Origin: an uncultured Verrucomicrobiales bacterium
Lineage (GTDB): Bacteria > Verrucomicrobiota > Verrucomicrobiia > Verrucomicrobiales > Akkermansiaceae
Assembly: GCA_937916135.1 (NCBI GenBank)
Contig: CALFTQ010000127.1
Location: 1-13,642 of the forward strand
DNA length: 13,642 nucleotides
Direction: 5' to 3'
Positions 6,268 to 13,616 of this stretch are shown piece by piece. A program made the position numbers and the translations under genes. The stretch's first letter is position 1. Every line of letters starts with the position of its first letter. Under the pieces are notes generated by a model. It was not told where the DNA came from, ran no database searches, and worked only from the letters and a program-made list of their open reading frames with translations.

Positions 6268-6768
6268 ATGAACCCGATTATTGTAGATGCTGTCAATAAG
6301 CAAATCCGCCTGGAGTTTGAATCCGCTTTCCTGTATCTGGCCTTTTCCGGCAATCTGCGGCAGTATGGCTTGCCGGGCATGGGGCACTGGATGCGCGAAC
6401 AATACCGCGAGGAATGCGGCCACGCGCTCCGCTTCGTCTCCCACCTGGAGAACCGCCGCGCCAAGGTGGTGATTCCCGCCGTGGCCGCCCCGGTGTATAC
6501 CTGGGAAACCCCGCTGGATTTATTTCGCCTTGCCCTGGAGCACGAGCGGAAAATCACTGCCTCCATCCACGAGCTGCTCACTCTCTGCCGCGAGGAGAAG
6601 GAATACGCCACCCAGTGCCTCCTCTTCGATTATGTGAAGGAGCAGGTGGAGGAAGAGCTTCAGGTGGAGGAAATAGTGGATATCATGACCCTCTGCGGTA
6701 CCCGCATCGATGAACTCCTGAGCCTCGACCAGAAGCTAGCCTCCCGCACCACCCAGGTGTGGGAGTGA
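6268..6768 (+). CDS. Ferritin-like non-heme iron storage protein
   Basis: This 166-residue protein belongs to the bacterial ferritin (FtnA) family. Its members assemble into 24-subunit shells in the cytoplasm, oxidise Fe(II) at a di-iron ferroxidase centre and store it as mineral. Ligands line up with Escherichia coli FtnA: E16 and Y23 (LEFESAFLY), E49 and H52 (EECGH), E93 (LEHERKIT), and Q126 with E129/E130 (KEQVEEE). There is no heme-binding methionine arrangement as in bacterioferritin. The length matches the family. A weak GGGA lies about 13 nt before the ATG. The gene stands alone: it is divergent from the minus-strand membrane genes and closed by a hairpin at 6900-6928. I see no clear Fur or DtxR box. 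Confidence 0.9.
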   Translation: MNPIIVDAVNKQIRLEFESAFLYLAFSGNLRQYGLPGMGHWMREQYREECGHALRFVSHLENRRAKVVIPAVAAPVYTWETPLDLFRLALEHERKITASIHELLTLCREEKEYATQCLLFDYVKEQVEEELQVEEIVDIMTLCGTRIDELLSLDQKLASRTTQVWE

Positions 6769-6899
6769 TTTCGGATTCTGGATGTACCCGCACTTCTGGT
6801 ATTATGCAGAGTCCGGGAATGCACAATAAGTATAGCGCGTGCTTCAAGGCTGCCAATATGCTCATGAGCCATCGGCAGCCGTGGGTGTTGCTTTGCGCA

Positions 6900-6928
6900 A
6901 AACCGCCTGAGAGAGTCTCGGGCGGTTT
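6900..6928 (+). terminator. Terminator-like hairpin after ferritin
   Basis: Thirteen consecutive pairs (one a G-T wobble) join 6900-6912 to 6916-6928 around a 3-nt GAG loop, with CCGCC/GGCGG at the core. The stem starts AAA and ends TTT, but no longer T-run follows. It sits between the convergent ferritin and exonuclease genes and could end transcripts from either strand. Confidence 0.65.
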
Positions 6929-6972
6929 AGGAATTGATTATCGCGAACGTGAATTTCTTACAGGAGTCTGGT

Positions 6973-7015
6973 GGTCGAACTCATGGTCGTTAGCATTTGT
7001 GAGTTTTTCCCGACC
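6973..7015. repeat. Nested inverted repeat in the convergent intergenic region
   Basis: GGTCG (6973-6977) pairs with CGACC (7011-7015), and the adjacent AACTCA (6978-6983) pairs with TGAGTT (7000-7005). A 5-nt bulge lies on one side and a 16-nt loop closes the structure. Function unknown. It may be a relic or a second transcript end. Confidence 0.3.
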
Positions 7016-7144
7016 TTGTTTCAGAACCGTTTCTCCGGCAGCTTTGCGAATGCTGGTTCACTGGCGCAAATAGTAGTCTTCAGTCATTGCTGCGTTGCTG
7101 TGATATGCCGCCGCTGGCAAGTTACTGATTGGATATGGCAGAGC

Positions 7145-7744
7145 TCATTCGCTTACGGCGAAGGCGATATCGCGGAGGGTGCAGCGATGCATCTGCAGGG
7201 CATGGATGAGGGTGCGGAGCAGCTGGAGGGAGCCGGCGGCATCGTAGAGCGCATCGTGCCATCGGGCGTGGGCGGCATCGCTGACCATGGCGGTCACTGA
7301 ATCGGTGATACCGAGGGCCTCGCAGACGGTGGCGAGGGCGTGGTCCGGCAAATCGGGGGCTGCCTGGCGGGCCAGGGCGAGGGTATCCACCCAGGGGCCG
7401 AAGCCGTGGCCGGGGAAGCTGCGCAGGAAGCGTTTTTCCGTGGCGGGGTTGTGCCCCAGCACCACCGCGCCGCGCAGCAGTTCGCGAATCTGCGGCCAGA
7501 GGGTGATATACTCCGGGGCACCCTTGAGTGTTTCGGTGGTGATGCCGTGTACCTTGGCCGCACTCCAGCGCACCGGGCGGTGGCAGGCGATGTAGCTGGT
7601 GAAGAGCTGCGGCGCGTCAGAAAAGAGCTGCTCAACGCGCACAATGCCAATCTGCACCGGGCAATCGGTTTCGCCCGGTGCAGTGCCGGCGGACTCGAAA
7701 TCGATGGCCGCCCAGCACAAATCCTCCAGCGCAGTCGAATTCAC
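7145..7744 (-). CDS. DnaQ-like DEDDh 3'-5' exonuclease
   Basis: This 199-residue protein has the three exonuclease motifs of the DnaQ/RNase T superfamily, metal-dependent 3'-5' nucleases acting on DNA or RNA ends. Exo I is AAIDFES with D15 and E17. Exo II is VVLGHNPATEKRFL with H98 and N99. Exo III is HDALYDAA with H163 and D168. VHGIT (65-69) is also typical. In the Exo II motif the usual aspartate is a glutamate (E103), as in some stand-alone members of the family. The start is GTG at 7744-7742, only 5 nt after the deaminase stop, with AGAAG as a Shine-Dalgarno. It is the last gene of the minus-strand operon. There are no polymerase or helicase domains, so it is a free-standing repair or RNA-processing exonuclease rather than a clear replication subunit. 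Confidence 0.85.
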   Translation of the reverse strand: MNSTALEDLCWAAIDFESAGTAPGETDCPVQIGIVRVEQLFSDAPQLFTSYIACHRPVRWSAAKVHGITTETLKGAPEYITLWPQIRELLRGAVVLGHNPATEKRFLRSFPGHGFGPWVDTLALARQAAPDLPDHALATVCEALGITDSVTAMVSDAAHARWHDALYDAAGSLQLLRTLIHALQMHRCTLRDIAFAVSE

Positions 7745-7749
7745 AGGCG

Positions 7750-9051
7750 TTACTTCTTCTGCCAGCCGTGAACGGCTTTCATTTCCGCGCAGAGGGCTTC
7801 GTAATCGCAGGTGAGGAACTTGCCGTCGCGGTAGAGTTCCTGCCCATCGACCACGGTGAGCTTGTTTTCCAGGCCGGTGGCGGCGTACACGATGTTCGAG
7901 ACGATGTTGTGCACAGGCTGCATATTGGGCGTGCTGAGGTCCAGGGCGATGAAGTCGGCCTTCATGCCGGGCTCCAGGGTACCGATAAGCGGGTCGTGCA
8001 GGGCATCGGAGCCGCCACGTGTGGCCATATCCAGCGCGGCCTGGGCGGGGCAGGCGGTGGAGTCCAGGTGGTGCACCTTCTGCAGCAGGCTGGCCAGGTA
8101 CATCTCACGCACCATGTTCTGGGCGTTGTTGCTGGCGGGGCCGTCCGTTCCCAGGGCCACGGGGATGTGGTAGCGCTGCATGGCGCCGGTGGGTGCCACG
8201 CCGCTGGCCAGTTTCATATTGCTGGCGGGGTTGTGCACCACGGCGCAGCGGCCTTCGGCCAGCAGCTCCATATCCTGCTCATCTGCATGCACCACGTGGA
8301 AGAAGGTCGAATCCGGCTGCAGGAGGCCGAGCCCGGCGCAGTACGGGATGGGGCGCTTGCCGAAGTTCTGCAGGCAGGTCTGCGTTTCGCTCTCTGTTTC
8401 AGCCAGGTGCATGCCGAAGAGGGAGCCGGTCTCATCTGCCAGGGCGCGGCATTTGGTGAGCAGCTCCGGGGTGGTGGTATAGGGCGCATGCGGCAGCACT
8501 GCCTGGCGGATGCGCGGGTGACCCTTCCATTCCTCCGCCTGGGCGCGCACGAGGTCGAAGTAGGCCTCGGCATCCTTGCAGGAGAGGGAAGGGAAGAACT
8601 GAGTGACGCTCTCGCCCATCACGGCACGCATGCCCAGCTTATCCGCCGCGCGGAATACGCTGCACTGGTGCATGTACATATCGTAGAACGCGGTGGTACC
8701 GGTGCGAATCATCTCCGCCAGTGAGAACATGGCGCCCAGCTCCACCAGTTCGGGGGTGAGCTTCGCCTCTGCCGGGAAAATGTCCTGCGTGAGCCAGTCC
8801 ATGAGCGCCTTATCATCCGAATAACCGCGCAGCAGGCTCATGGAGACATGCGTGTGGGCATTCACCAGACCGGGCATGATGACGGCATTCCCCAGATCCA
8901 CGCGGCGGTGGTCCGGGAAGATGATTTCCAGCAGGTCGGCGTGGCCCACGCTCAGAATCTTGCCGTCCTCCACCGCCACGGCGGCATCGCGGTGGATATC
9001 TCGGGTGTCGTTCTGGGTGAGTACGTAGTCAGCAGTATAAAGGGAAACCAT
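7750..9051 (-). CDS. mtaD: 5-methylthioadenosine/S-adenosylhomocysteine deaminase-type amidohydrolase
   Basis: This 433-residue protein is a metal-dependent amidohydrolase of the TrzN/AtzB/MtaD group. Characterised members deaminate S-adenosylhomocysteine and/or 5'-methylthioadenosine to the inosyl forms, clearing by-products of methylation. The metal site is complete: H66-T-H68 (VNAHTHVSM), H215 with E218 (HLAETE), and D303 in LGTDGPAS. HAPYTT (188-193) and VVHNPASNMK (271-280) are further family signatures. An N-terminal and C-terminal beta domain with GTLEPGMKADFIALD (near the C terminus) is normal for the superfamily. Length is as expected. It lies 25 nt after the membrane protein gene and 5 nt before the exonuclease gene. 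Related guanine or aminohydrolase activities cannot be excluded from sequence alone. Confidence 0.85.
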   Translation of the reverse strand: MVSLYTADYVLTQNDTRDIHRDAAVAVEDGKILSVGHADLLEIIFPDHRRVDLGNAVIMPGLVNAHTHVSMSLLRGYSDDKALMDWLTQDIFPAEAKLTPELVELGAMFSLAEMIRTGTTAFYDMYMHQCSVFRAADKLGMRAVMGESVTQFFPSLSCKDAEAYFDLVRAQAEEWKGHPRIRQAVLPHAPYTTTPELLTKCRALADETGSLFGMHLAETESETQTCLQNFGKRPIPYCAGLGLLQPDSTFFHVVHADEQDMELLAEGRCAVVHNPASNMKLASGVAPTGAMQRYHIPVALGTDGPASNNAQNMVREMYLASLLQKVHHLDSTACPAQAALDMATRGGSDALHDPLIGTLEPGMKADFIALDLSTPNMQPVHNIVSNIVYAATGLENKLTVVDGQELYRDGKFLTCDYEALCAEMKAVHGWQKK

Positions 9052-9076
9052 GATGGCAGAATGGGAATGGAATTAT

Positions 9077-9655
9077 TTACCAGAAGAGCCCGGCGCAGGT
9101 GCAGATGAGCAGGCCGTACACAAAATTGAACACCGCGATGCCGGAGATGAGGCGCGGGCGCTGCACCAGCCAGCCCATCCAGTCGCGGAAGAGGTAGGGC
9201 TTGCCTACCCAGAACATGGCCACAGTGAGCACCGGGTACCACCAGAGCGGGATGAGGATGCGTGTGGCGGGATCCTTCAGGAAAGCGGCGCTCATGGGCA
9301 CAATGGCCATGAGCAGCAGGAAGAAGCCCAGCGCGCGGGCGAAGAGCTGCTCCCTGGCCATGCTGCTCATCACAAACCAGATGACGGGGCAGAGGATAAG
9401 CAGGATGCCGCGGAAGTTCTCGAACTCGAACAGCGGCATGCAGAGCGCATTCCAGTCTGCCTTGAACAGCAGCAGGGCTACCCACACGAAGTCGATACCC
9501 AGCAGCACGGTGCCGGCGCTGCTCTTGGCATGCACGGTGGACAGGTTCTTGCGGAAGTGCTCCGGGCAGAGCAGCACATACAGGCTCAGCAGCATGAGCA
9601 CCATGCCCATGGCAAAGCCGGTGGGGGCCAGGGAAAGCGTTTCGTAGATATGCAT
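9077..9655 (-). CDS. Hypothetical multi-pass membrane protein
   Basis: The 192-residue protein is almost entirely hydrophobic, with about six probable membrane segments near residues 12-30, 46-63, 80-98, 105-125, 132-151 and 170-191. Short polar loops are rich in arginine and aspartate (KDPATR, LFRDWMG, VQRPR). There is no signal peptide and no motif I recognise. It starts 21 nt after the CBS-domain gene and ends 25 nt before the deaminase gene, so it is an internal gene of this operon. A transport role is possible but unsupported. Confidence 0.65.
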   Translation of the reverse strand: MHIYETLSLAPTGFAMGMVLMLLSLYVLLCPEHFRKNLSTVHAKSSAGTVLLGIDFVWVALLLFKADWNALCMPLFEFENFRGILLILCPVIWFVMSSMAREQLFARALGFFLLLMAIVPMSAAFLKDPATRILIPLWWYPVLTVAMFWVGKPYLFRDWMGWLVQRPRLISGIAVFNFVYGLLICTCAGLFW

Positions 9656-9676
9656 AGCGTTTGGTGGATGTGGGGG

Positions 9677-11089
9677 TTACATTTCCAGGTCGTCTTCCTC
9701 CGCATCATCGGCAGAGGGGGCGTGCTCGATTCGGGTCTGCGTTACTCGGCGGCCATCGGTACCAATGACGGTGATGAGGAAGTCGCGGTGGCGGAGCTGC
9801 TCGTTGCATTCGGGCAGGTGGCCCAGGCGGTCGGTGATGTAGCCGCTGAGGGTGGAAATGCCGGTGTCTTTCTCGAATTCTCCCAGTTCGGGCAGCTCTT
9901 CCTCCAGGTCGAAGAGGGCAATCGAGCCGCTGGCGATGTACTGCCCCTCGGCCACTTGGAAGAAGGTGCGTGCGGTCTCCATTTCGAATTCGTCCTGAAT
10001 GTCGTTGCCCACGATTTCCTCCAGTACGTCGTCCAGATACACCAGGCCCTGAGCCTCGCCGTATTCATCCACCACCAGGGCAAAGTGCGTGTGCTCCTTG
10101 GCGAAGAAGTCCAGCAGGGTGTCCAGCTTCATGGTTTCGGGCACCACTTTGAGCTCGCGGCGCTCGGCCATGATATCGCGGGTGCCGCTGTGTACCATCT
10201 GCAGGATATCCTTCACGTGCACCCAGCCCTTGGCATGGTCCAGGTGGCCGGAGACGAGGGCGAAGCGGCTGTGGCGGCTGTTCAGCACCTGCTCCAGCAG
10301 GGTATCGAAGCTCTTGTTGATATCCAGCACTTCCACGCGGCTGCGCGGCACCAGAATGTCGCGTACGGAGCGGTCGTTGAGCTCCAGGGCATTCATAGAG
10401 ATTTCCGCTTCGGTCTCCGTCACTTCGTGGTGGCGGCCGCTGGCTTCCACGATGAGGGCGATTTCCTCTGCGCTGTGGGATTCATTCGGCTCGTAGTGCG
10501 GGTCCACACCGAACACGCGGTGGGCAATGGCGTTGGCCGTGTTGTTGAAAAGGTGGATAATCCATTTGGTGTACTTTGCAAAGCGGTGCATGGAAACCGC
10601 CGTCATGAGCGCGATTTCCAGTGGCTTGCGGATGGCCAGGCTCTTGGGCACCAGCTCACCCAGCACCACGTGCGCAAAGGTGAACAGCGCGTAGGCCACG
10701 GTGTAGGAAATCACATGCACCACTGTGGGGCTCAGGTGCAGATAGTAGCTCAGCGGGCTGCTGATGAGGCTGGCAATGAAGGGCTCGCCCATGGCACCCA
10801 GGGCCAGCGAGGCAAAGGTGATACCCACCTGGTTGGCCGAGAGGTAGGTATCCAGGTGGCGCACAATGTGCCGCGCGGTGCGGCGCCGCTGCGCCTGGGC
10901 CCTGGTGTCGCCGCTGTCCTCGGCCAGCTGGCTCTCGCGCACGCGGGCGCACGCAAATTCATTTGCCACGAAAAAGGCGTTCAGGAACAGGAAGAAACTG
11001 ATGCCCACGATGAAGAGCACAATCTCGCCCACGCCGGGGTAGGTCCATTCCAGTCCGGCGATTTCCTCAGGAGTCAGAAAAAATTGCAT
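9677..11089 (-). CDS. CNNM/CorC (HlyC) family membrane protein with CBS domains
   Basis: This 470-residue protein has the full layout of the family once called hemolysin C or TlyC. It has an N-terminal membrane DUF21/CNNM domain (about 20-200, including LGELVPKSLAIR at 143-154). A pair of cytosolic CBS domains follows (about 243-360; VPRSRVEVLD and HFALVVDEYGEAQGLV), then a C-terminal CorC_HlyC domain (about 375-455). Members are linked to magnesium (and sometimes cobalt or sodium) efflux, with the CBS pair sensing nucleotide and Mg. The tail is very acidic (EEDDLEM). The gene is second in the operon, 12 nt after the zinc ribbon gene. 'Hemolysin' is a historical name and gives no reason to expect toxicity. 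Confidence 0.88.
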   Translation of the reverse strand: MQFFLTPEEIAGLEWTYPGVGEIVLFIVGISFFLFLNAFFVANEFACARVRESQLAEDSGDTRAQAQRRRTARHIVRHLDTYLSANQVGITFASLALGAMGEPFIASLISSPLSYYLHLSPTVVHVISYTVAYALFTFAHVVLGELVPKSLAIRKPLEIALMTAVSMHRFAKYTKWIIHLFNNTANAIAHRVFGVDPHYEPNESHSAEEIALIVEASGRHHEVTETEAEISMNALELNDRSVRDILVPRSRVEVLDINKSFDTLLEQVLNSRHSRFALVSGHLDHAKGWVHVKDILQMVHSGTRDIMAERRELKVVPETMKLDTLLDFFAKEHTHFALVVDEYGEAQGLVYLDDVLEEIVGNDIQDEFEMETARTFFQVAEGQYIASGSIALFDLEEELPELGEFEKDTGISTLSGYITDRLGHLPECNEQLRHRDFLITVIGTDGRRVTQTRIEHAPSADDAEEDDLEM

Positions 11090-11101
11090 ATTGTCAGGGT
11101 G

Positions 11102-11362
11102 TTAAAGTTTCTCGTACACGCCCAGGTCGCGCTTCTGCATCACCGTGAAGCCGGCTTTCTTGGCGTCGCTGATGCTCAGCGGGGCGGTGATTTTCGGTAC
11201 GTTCACATTGCCGATTTTTTTGCGCACTGGGTTCTTGCAGTACATGCAGTGCGTCAGTGGTGCCCGGTCTGCGGAGCGCATCAGTTCAAATCCCTTGCGG
11301 CACATCCGGCAAGATCGCTCCGGATCTTCCGGGTTCTCTGAAATGTATTCGTATATCGGCAT
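11102..11362 (-). CDS. FmdB-type zinc ribbon protein
   Basis: The 86-residue protein begins MPIYEY, the signature of the FmdB/CxxC_CXXC_SSSS zinc ribbon family, and has two CxxC pairs, C18-C21 and C39-C42, followed by a basic stretch. FmdB was named as a putative regulator of formamidase, but most members have no proven role. The second half (ITAPLSISDAKKAG) is not in the minimal family and may be lineage-specific. It is the first gene of the downstream operon, 12 nt from the CBS-domain gene. There is no Shine-Dalgarno; an upstream TTGACA-based promoter overlaps the rpsN terminator. Confidence 0.8.
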   Translation of the reverse strand: MPIYEYISENPEDPERSCRMCRKGFELMRSADRAPLTHCMYCKNPVRKKIGNVNVPKITAPLSISDAKKAGFTVMQKRDLGVYEKL

Positions 11363-11376
11363 TATAATAAAGGAAA

Positions 11377-11406
11377 CGCGGGCTGCTCCTTATAGGATAG
11401 CCCGCG
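11377..11406 (-). terminator. rpsN terminator hairpin
   Basis: CGCGGGCT (11377-11384) pairs with AGCCCGCG (11399-11406), and the interior TCCT/AGGA can extend the stem. On the minus strand it is followed by GTTTCCTTTATT, a broken U-tract. It lies 30 nt past the rpsN stop and just before the zinc ribbon gene, so it may only partly stop transcription. Confidence 0.6.
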
Positions 11407-11421
11407 CTTCAAAATTGTCAA
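11394..11421 (-). promoter_or_regulatory. Possible promoter for the zinc ribbon operon
   Basis: On the minus strand, TTGACA (11421-11416) and TATCCT (11399-11394) are 16 nt apart. The -10 box lies inside the rpsN terminator hairpin, so terminator and promoter would overlap. The -10 match is only moderate; the perfect -35 is the main support. Confidence 0.35.
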
Positions 11422-11435
11422 GTCTATATCAGGAC

Positions 11436-11705
11436 TTACCAGCTGGACTTGGTCACACCGGGAATCATGCCGGCGTTGGCCAGTTCGCGGAAAGCAATAC
11501 GGGAAAGATGGAAACGGCGCAGGAAAGCGTGACGACGACCAGTGAGCTCGCAGCGGTTCACGAGACGCACGGGAGAAGCGTTGCGCGGCAGCATCGTCAG
11601 ACCGATGTAGTCGCCTTCAGCCTTCAGCTTGGCGCGGAGGTCTGCATAACGAGCCGCGACAGCTGCCTTCTTCTTGTTTCTTTCAATCCAGCTTTTCTTT
11701 GCCAT
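11436..11705 (-). CDS. rpsN: 30S ribosomal protein S14 (uS14)
   Basis: This 89-residue protein carries the S14 signature LTGRRHAFLRRFHLSRIAFRE and the usual C terminus IPGVTKSSW. It binds 16S rRNA in the head of the small subunit near the decoding region. It has only one cysteine and no CxxC pairs, so it is the zinc-independent type. The frame stays open back to 11750, but the family start MAKKSWIERN and the promoter spacing fix the start at 11705. It is a single gene, not in the usual ribosomal protein cluster. There is little Shine-Dalgarno character (ACAAAGTT). Confidence 0.95.
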   Translation of the reverse strand: MAKKSWIERNKKKAAVAARYADLRAKLKAEGDYIGLTMLPRNASPVRLVNRCELTGRRHAFLRRFHLSRIAFRELANAGMIPGVTKSSW

Positions 11706-11721
11706 AACTTTGTGGGCGGGA

Positions 11722-11750
11722 TATATACAGCATCTCGGCATATAAGTCAA
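11722..11750 (-). promoter_or_regulatory. rpsN promoter
   Basis: On the minus strand, TTGACT (11750-11745) and TATATA (11727-11722) are separated by the ideal 17 nt. The start would fall near 11715, giving a very short leader of about 10 nt before the ATG at 11705, consistent with the weak ribosome site. Confidence 0.7.
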
Positions 11751-11752
11751 GC

Positions 11753-11771
11753 GGAATTTGCTCCGAATTCC
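11753..11771. repeat. Short inverted repeat between rpsN and the esterase gene
   Basis: GGAATT (11753-11758) and AATTCC (11766-11771) are spaced by 7 nt directly upstream of the rpsN -35 box, in the divergent intergenic region. It may be an operator or chance. Confidence 0.25.
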
Positions 11772-11845
11772 AAAAATTTGCGTTTTCAGTCACTTTTATG
11801 AAAAAAATGCTTCCAATACACCTTGTTTTGTGGTAGGAATTGGGA

Positions 11846-13360
11846 ATGAAGCGACTTACCTGTATCATGATGCTGGGTGCGCTGCCCACGTTGGCCGCCG
11901 TGGAGTTCGATGCTATTTACGGAGATGGCATGGTGCTGCAACGCGGGCGCGAGGTGGTGGTGCGCGGTACCACGGATAAGCCCTCCGAGCCAGTGACAGT
12001 GAGTTTCAATGGTCAGAAGGTAAAAGCCGAGACCAGGGGGCGCCGGTGGCAGGCTGTGCTGGAGCCCATGAAGGCCAATGCTGAGGGTCAGTCCCTGACC
12101 GCTGAGCAGAAGAGCGGATCCGCCACGGTGCAGAACGTGGTGGTGGGTGAGGTGTGGATTGCCAGCGGGCAGTCGAATATGCTCTGGCGCCTGAACCAGA
12201 CCCCGGGCAACGCGCAGACCATTGCCCGGTCCGCCAATGAGAATTTCCGCTTCTTCCACAGCGAGCCGCAGGTGCATACCGCCCCGCCGCGCTACAATGC
12301 AGAGCAGCTCAAACGCGTGCAGGAGAAGCGTATGTATGAAGGCAAGTGGGCCGTGAGCACCCCCGCCACCACCCCGCGTATGACGGCGGTGGGCTACTAT
12401 TTCGGTCAGGCACTGCAGCGGGAGCTGGGGGTGCCGGTGGGCGTGATTCATGCTTCCCTGGGCGGCTCCAACATGCTGGCCTGGATTCCCCGCGATGTGG
12501 TGCGCAAGGAATACCCCGGCTGCCAGGGTGCCAACTGGGTGAAGAGTAAGTACGCCAGCGAGTGGGTGCGCGGCCGCGCCCAGCAGAATGTGGGCCCCGG
12601 TGGCGATTTTGCCTTGCATCCCTACGCTCCCTCCTACTTGTATGAGACGGGGCTGGAGAAGTGGGAGGGCTTCCCGGTGGCCGGAGTCATCTGGTACCAG
12701 GGTGAATCCGATGCCGAGATTCTGGACAATGAGCAGAACAAGAAGTTGCTGAAGGATATCATCACCTCCTGGCGCGATAAGCTGGGCAACCCGGATATGG
12801 CATTCATCCAGGTGCAGCTTCCGCGTATCAATGACCAGAGCAAGCTGCGCGCTTATTGGCCGGAGTTCCGCCAGGTGCAGGCCGAGGTGGCCGAGGAACT
12901 GCCCGGGGTGAGCTGCGTGGTCACCCTCGATCTCGGTTCCACCAATAGCGATGTGCATCCGCCCCGCAAGGTGGAGGTAGGTGAGCGTCTGGCCGCCACT
13001 GCGCTGAAAGAGGTCTACGGCAAGGACGTGGCCGCCAGCGGTCCGGTCATTACCGGCTTCAAGGTCAAAGGCTCCAGGGTGCAGGTGCTCTTCAACAATG
13101 CCGAGGGCCTCAAAACGACCGATGGCGCCGCCCCTGTGGGCTTTGAGCTGGCCGGCAGCGATAAGAAATTCGCCCCCGCCACCGCCGAAATCAAGGGTAA
13201 GTGCGTGGAGCTTCAGGCAAAAGGGGTGAAATCCCCCAAATACCTGCGCTATGGCTGGGCGGTATTCATGACCCCCAACCTCGTGAATGAATCCGGTCTC
13301 CCCACCGCCCCCTGTGCCGCCACCGATGGTAAAGCCAGGAAAAAAGACAGACGCCGGTGA
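11846..13360 (+). CDS. Sialate O-acetylesterase family protein, secreted
   Basis: This 504-residue protein belongs to the SASA (DUF303) family of SGNH-type esterases that remove O-acetyl groups from sialic acids, which lets sialidases attack mucin glycans. The catalytic features are GQSNM (S110), ASLGGSNM (203-210), WYQGESDA (283-290), and SDVHPP with D369 and H371. The first 18 or so residues form a signal peptide (short basic start, then CIMMLGALPTLA), so it is exported. A beta domain (about 20-100) precedes the hydrolase core and a second beta domain lies at the C terminus. A TTG start at 11840 is possible, but the ATG at 11846 has AGGA 7 nt upstream and gives a cleaner signal peptide. The gene is divergent from rpsN and has its own hairpin terminator. 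Other acetyl esters, such as on hemicellulose, could be the real substrate. Confidence 0.88.
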   Translation: MKRLTCIMMLGALPTLAAVEFDAIYGDGMVLQRGREVVVRGTTDKPSEPVTVSFNGQKVKAETRGRRWQAVLEPMKANAEGQSLTAEQKSGSATVQNVVVGEVWIASGQSNMLWRLNQTPGNAQTIARSANENFRFFHSEPQVHTAPPRYNAEQLKRVQEKRMYEGKWAVSTPATTPRMTAVGYYFGQALQRELGVPVGVIHASLGGSNMLAWIPRDVVRKEYPGCQGANWVKSKYASEWVRGRAQQNVGPGGDFALHPYAPSYLYETGLEKWEGFPVAGVIWYQGESDAEILDNEQNKKLLKDIITSWRDKLGNPDMAFIQVQLPRINDQSKLRAYWPEFRQVQAEVAEELPGVSCVVTLDLGSTNSDVHPPRKVEVGERLAATALKEVYGKDVAASGPVITGFKVKGSRVQVLFNNAEGLKTTDGAAPVGFELAGSDKKFAPATAEIKGKCVELQAKGVKSPKYLRYGWAVFMTPNLVNESGLPTAPCAATDGKARKKDRRR

Positions 13361-13386
13361 GCCCCGGCGAAAATAGAAAAAATGCG

Positions 13387-13417
13387 ACCGGAACCCCGAC
13401 CTGCGTCGGGGGCCGGT
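13387..13417 (+). terminator. Terminator hairpin after the esterase gene
   Basis: ACCGG (13387-13391) pairs with CCGGT (13413-13417), and CCCCGA (13394-13399) with TCGGGG (13406-13411), around a 6-nt loop, with a small internal loop of AA against G. ATTGTT follows, a weak T-tract. It lies 27 nt past the esterase stop. Confidence 0.65.
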
Positions 13418-13530
13418 ATTGTTCGCCCACAAAGCCAAGTTATCGATCTTCCGGGATAATGCAACTTCTCCTATAAGATGCAAGCACTCCGTATGCAGAA
13501 AATTGTTAACTATATAAATAAATGTGTTTT

Positions 13531-13616
13531 GTGCTTTTATGCACGTCCATTTGCTTCGAGACTTTATACCCTGGTCACACGTGCTCCAGAGTTTGAGTAC
13601 AAGTCTCGACAAATGG
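13531..13616. other. Large interrupted hairpin with possible pseudoknot, unknown type
   Basis: Two stacked arms, CCATTTG (13547-13553) and CGAGACTT (13557-13564), pair with CAAATGG (13610-13616) and AAGTCTCG (13601-13608), 15 pairs in all. Inside, CTGG (13571-13574) pairs with CCAG (13586-13589), and the loop carries the palindrome CACGTG (13578-13583). GCACGT (13541-13546), just before the stem, is fully complementary to ACGTGC (13579-13584) in that loop. It can alternatively form a small hairpin with GTGC (13531-13534). No gene overlaps. The bases on both sides (13418-13530 and 13617-13642) hold no other feature I can support. Confidence 0.45.

Larger units (their letters stand above)
6769..7144. 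other. Intergenic stretch with several hairpins, no gene
   Basis: No supported coding region is present. The plus-strand frames at 6759-7300 are shadows with no ribosome site. The stretch holds GGCTGCC (6848-6854) pairing with GGCAGCC (6874-6880) across a loop that contains the palindrome GCTCATGAGC (6860-6869). It also holds the strong hairpin at 6900-6928 and the nested inverted repeat at 6973-7015. It separates two genes whose 3' ends face each other. Confidence 0.5.

Noticed and set aside
7678..8724. A 348-codon plus-strand open frame
   Set aside because: It is antisense to the amidohydrolase, which has complete catalytic motifs.
9050..11341. A 763-codon plus-strand open frame
   Set aside because: It lies antisense to four well-recognised minus-strand genes, is dominated by His, Gly, Ala, Val and Gln, and has no domain I recognise. 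It is a shadow of GC-rich coding on the other strand.
11786..13612. A 608-codon minus-strand open frame
   Set aside because: It is antisense to the sialate O-acetylesterase with the same low-complexity composition, and it runs through the terminator and intergenic region.
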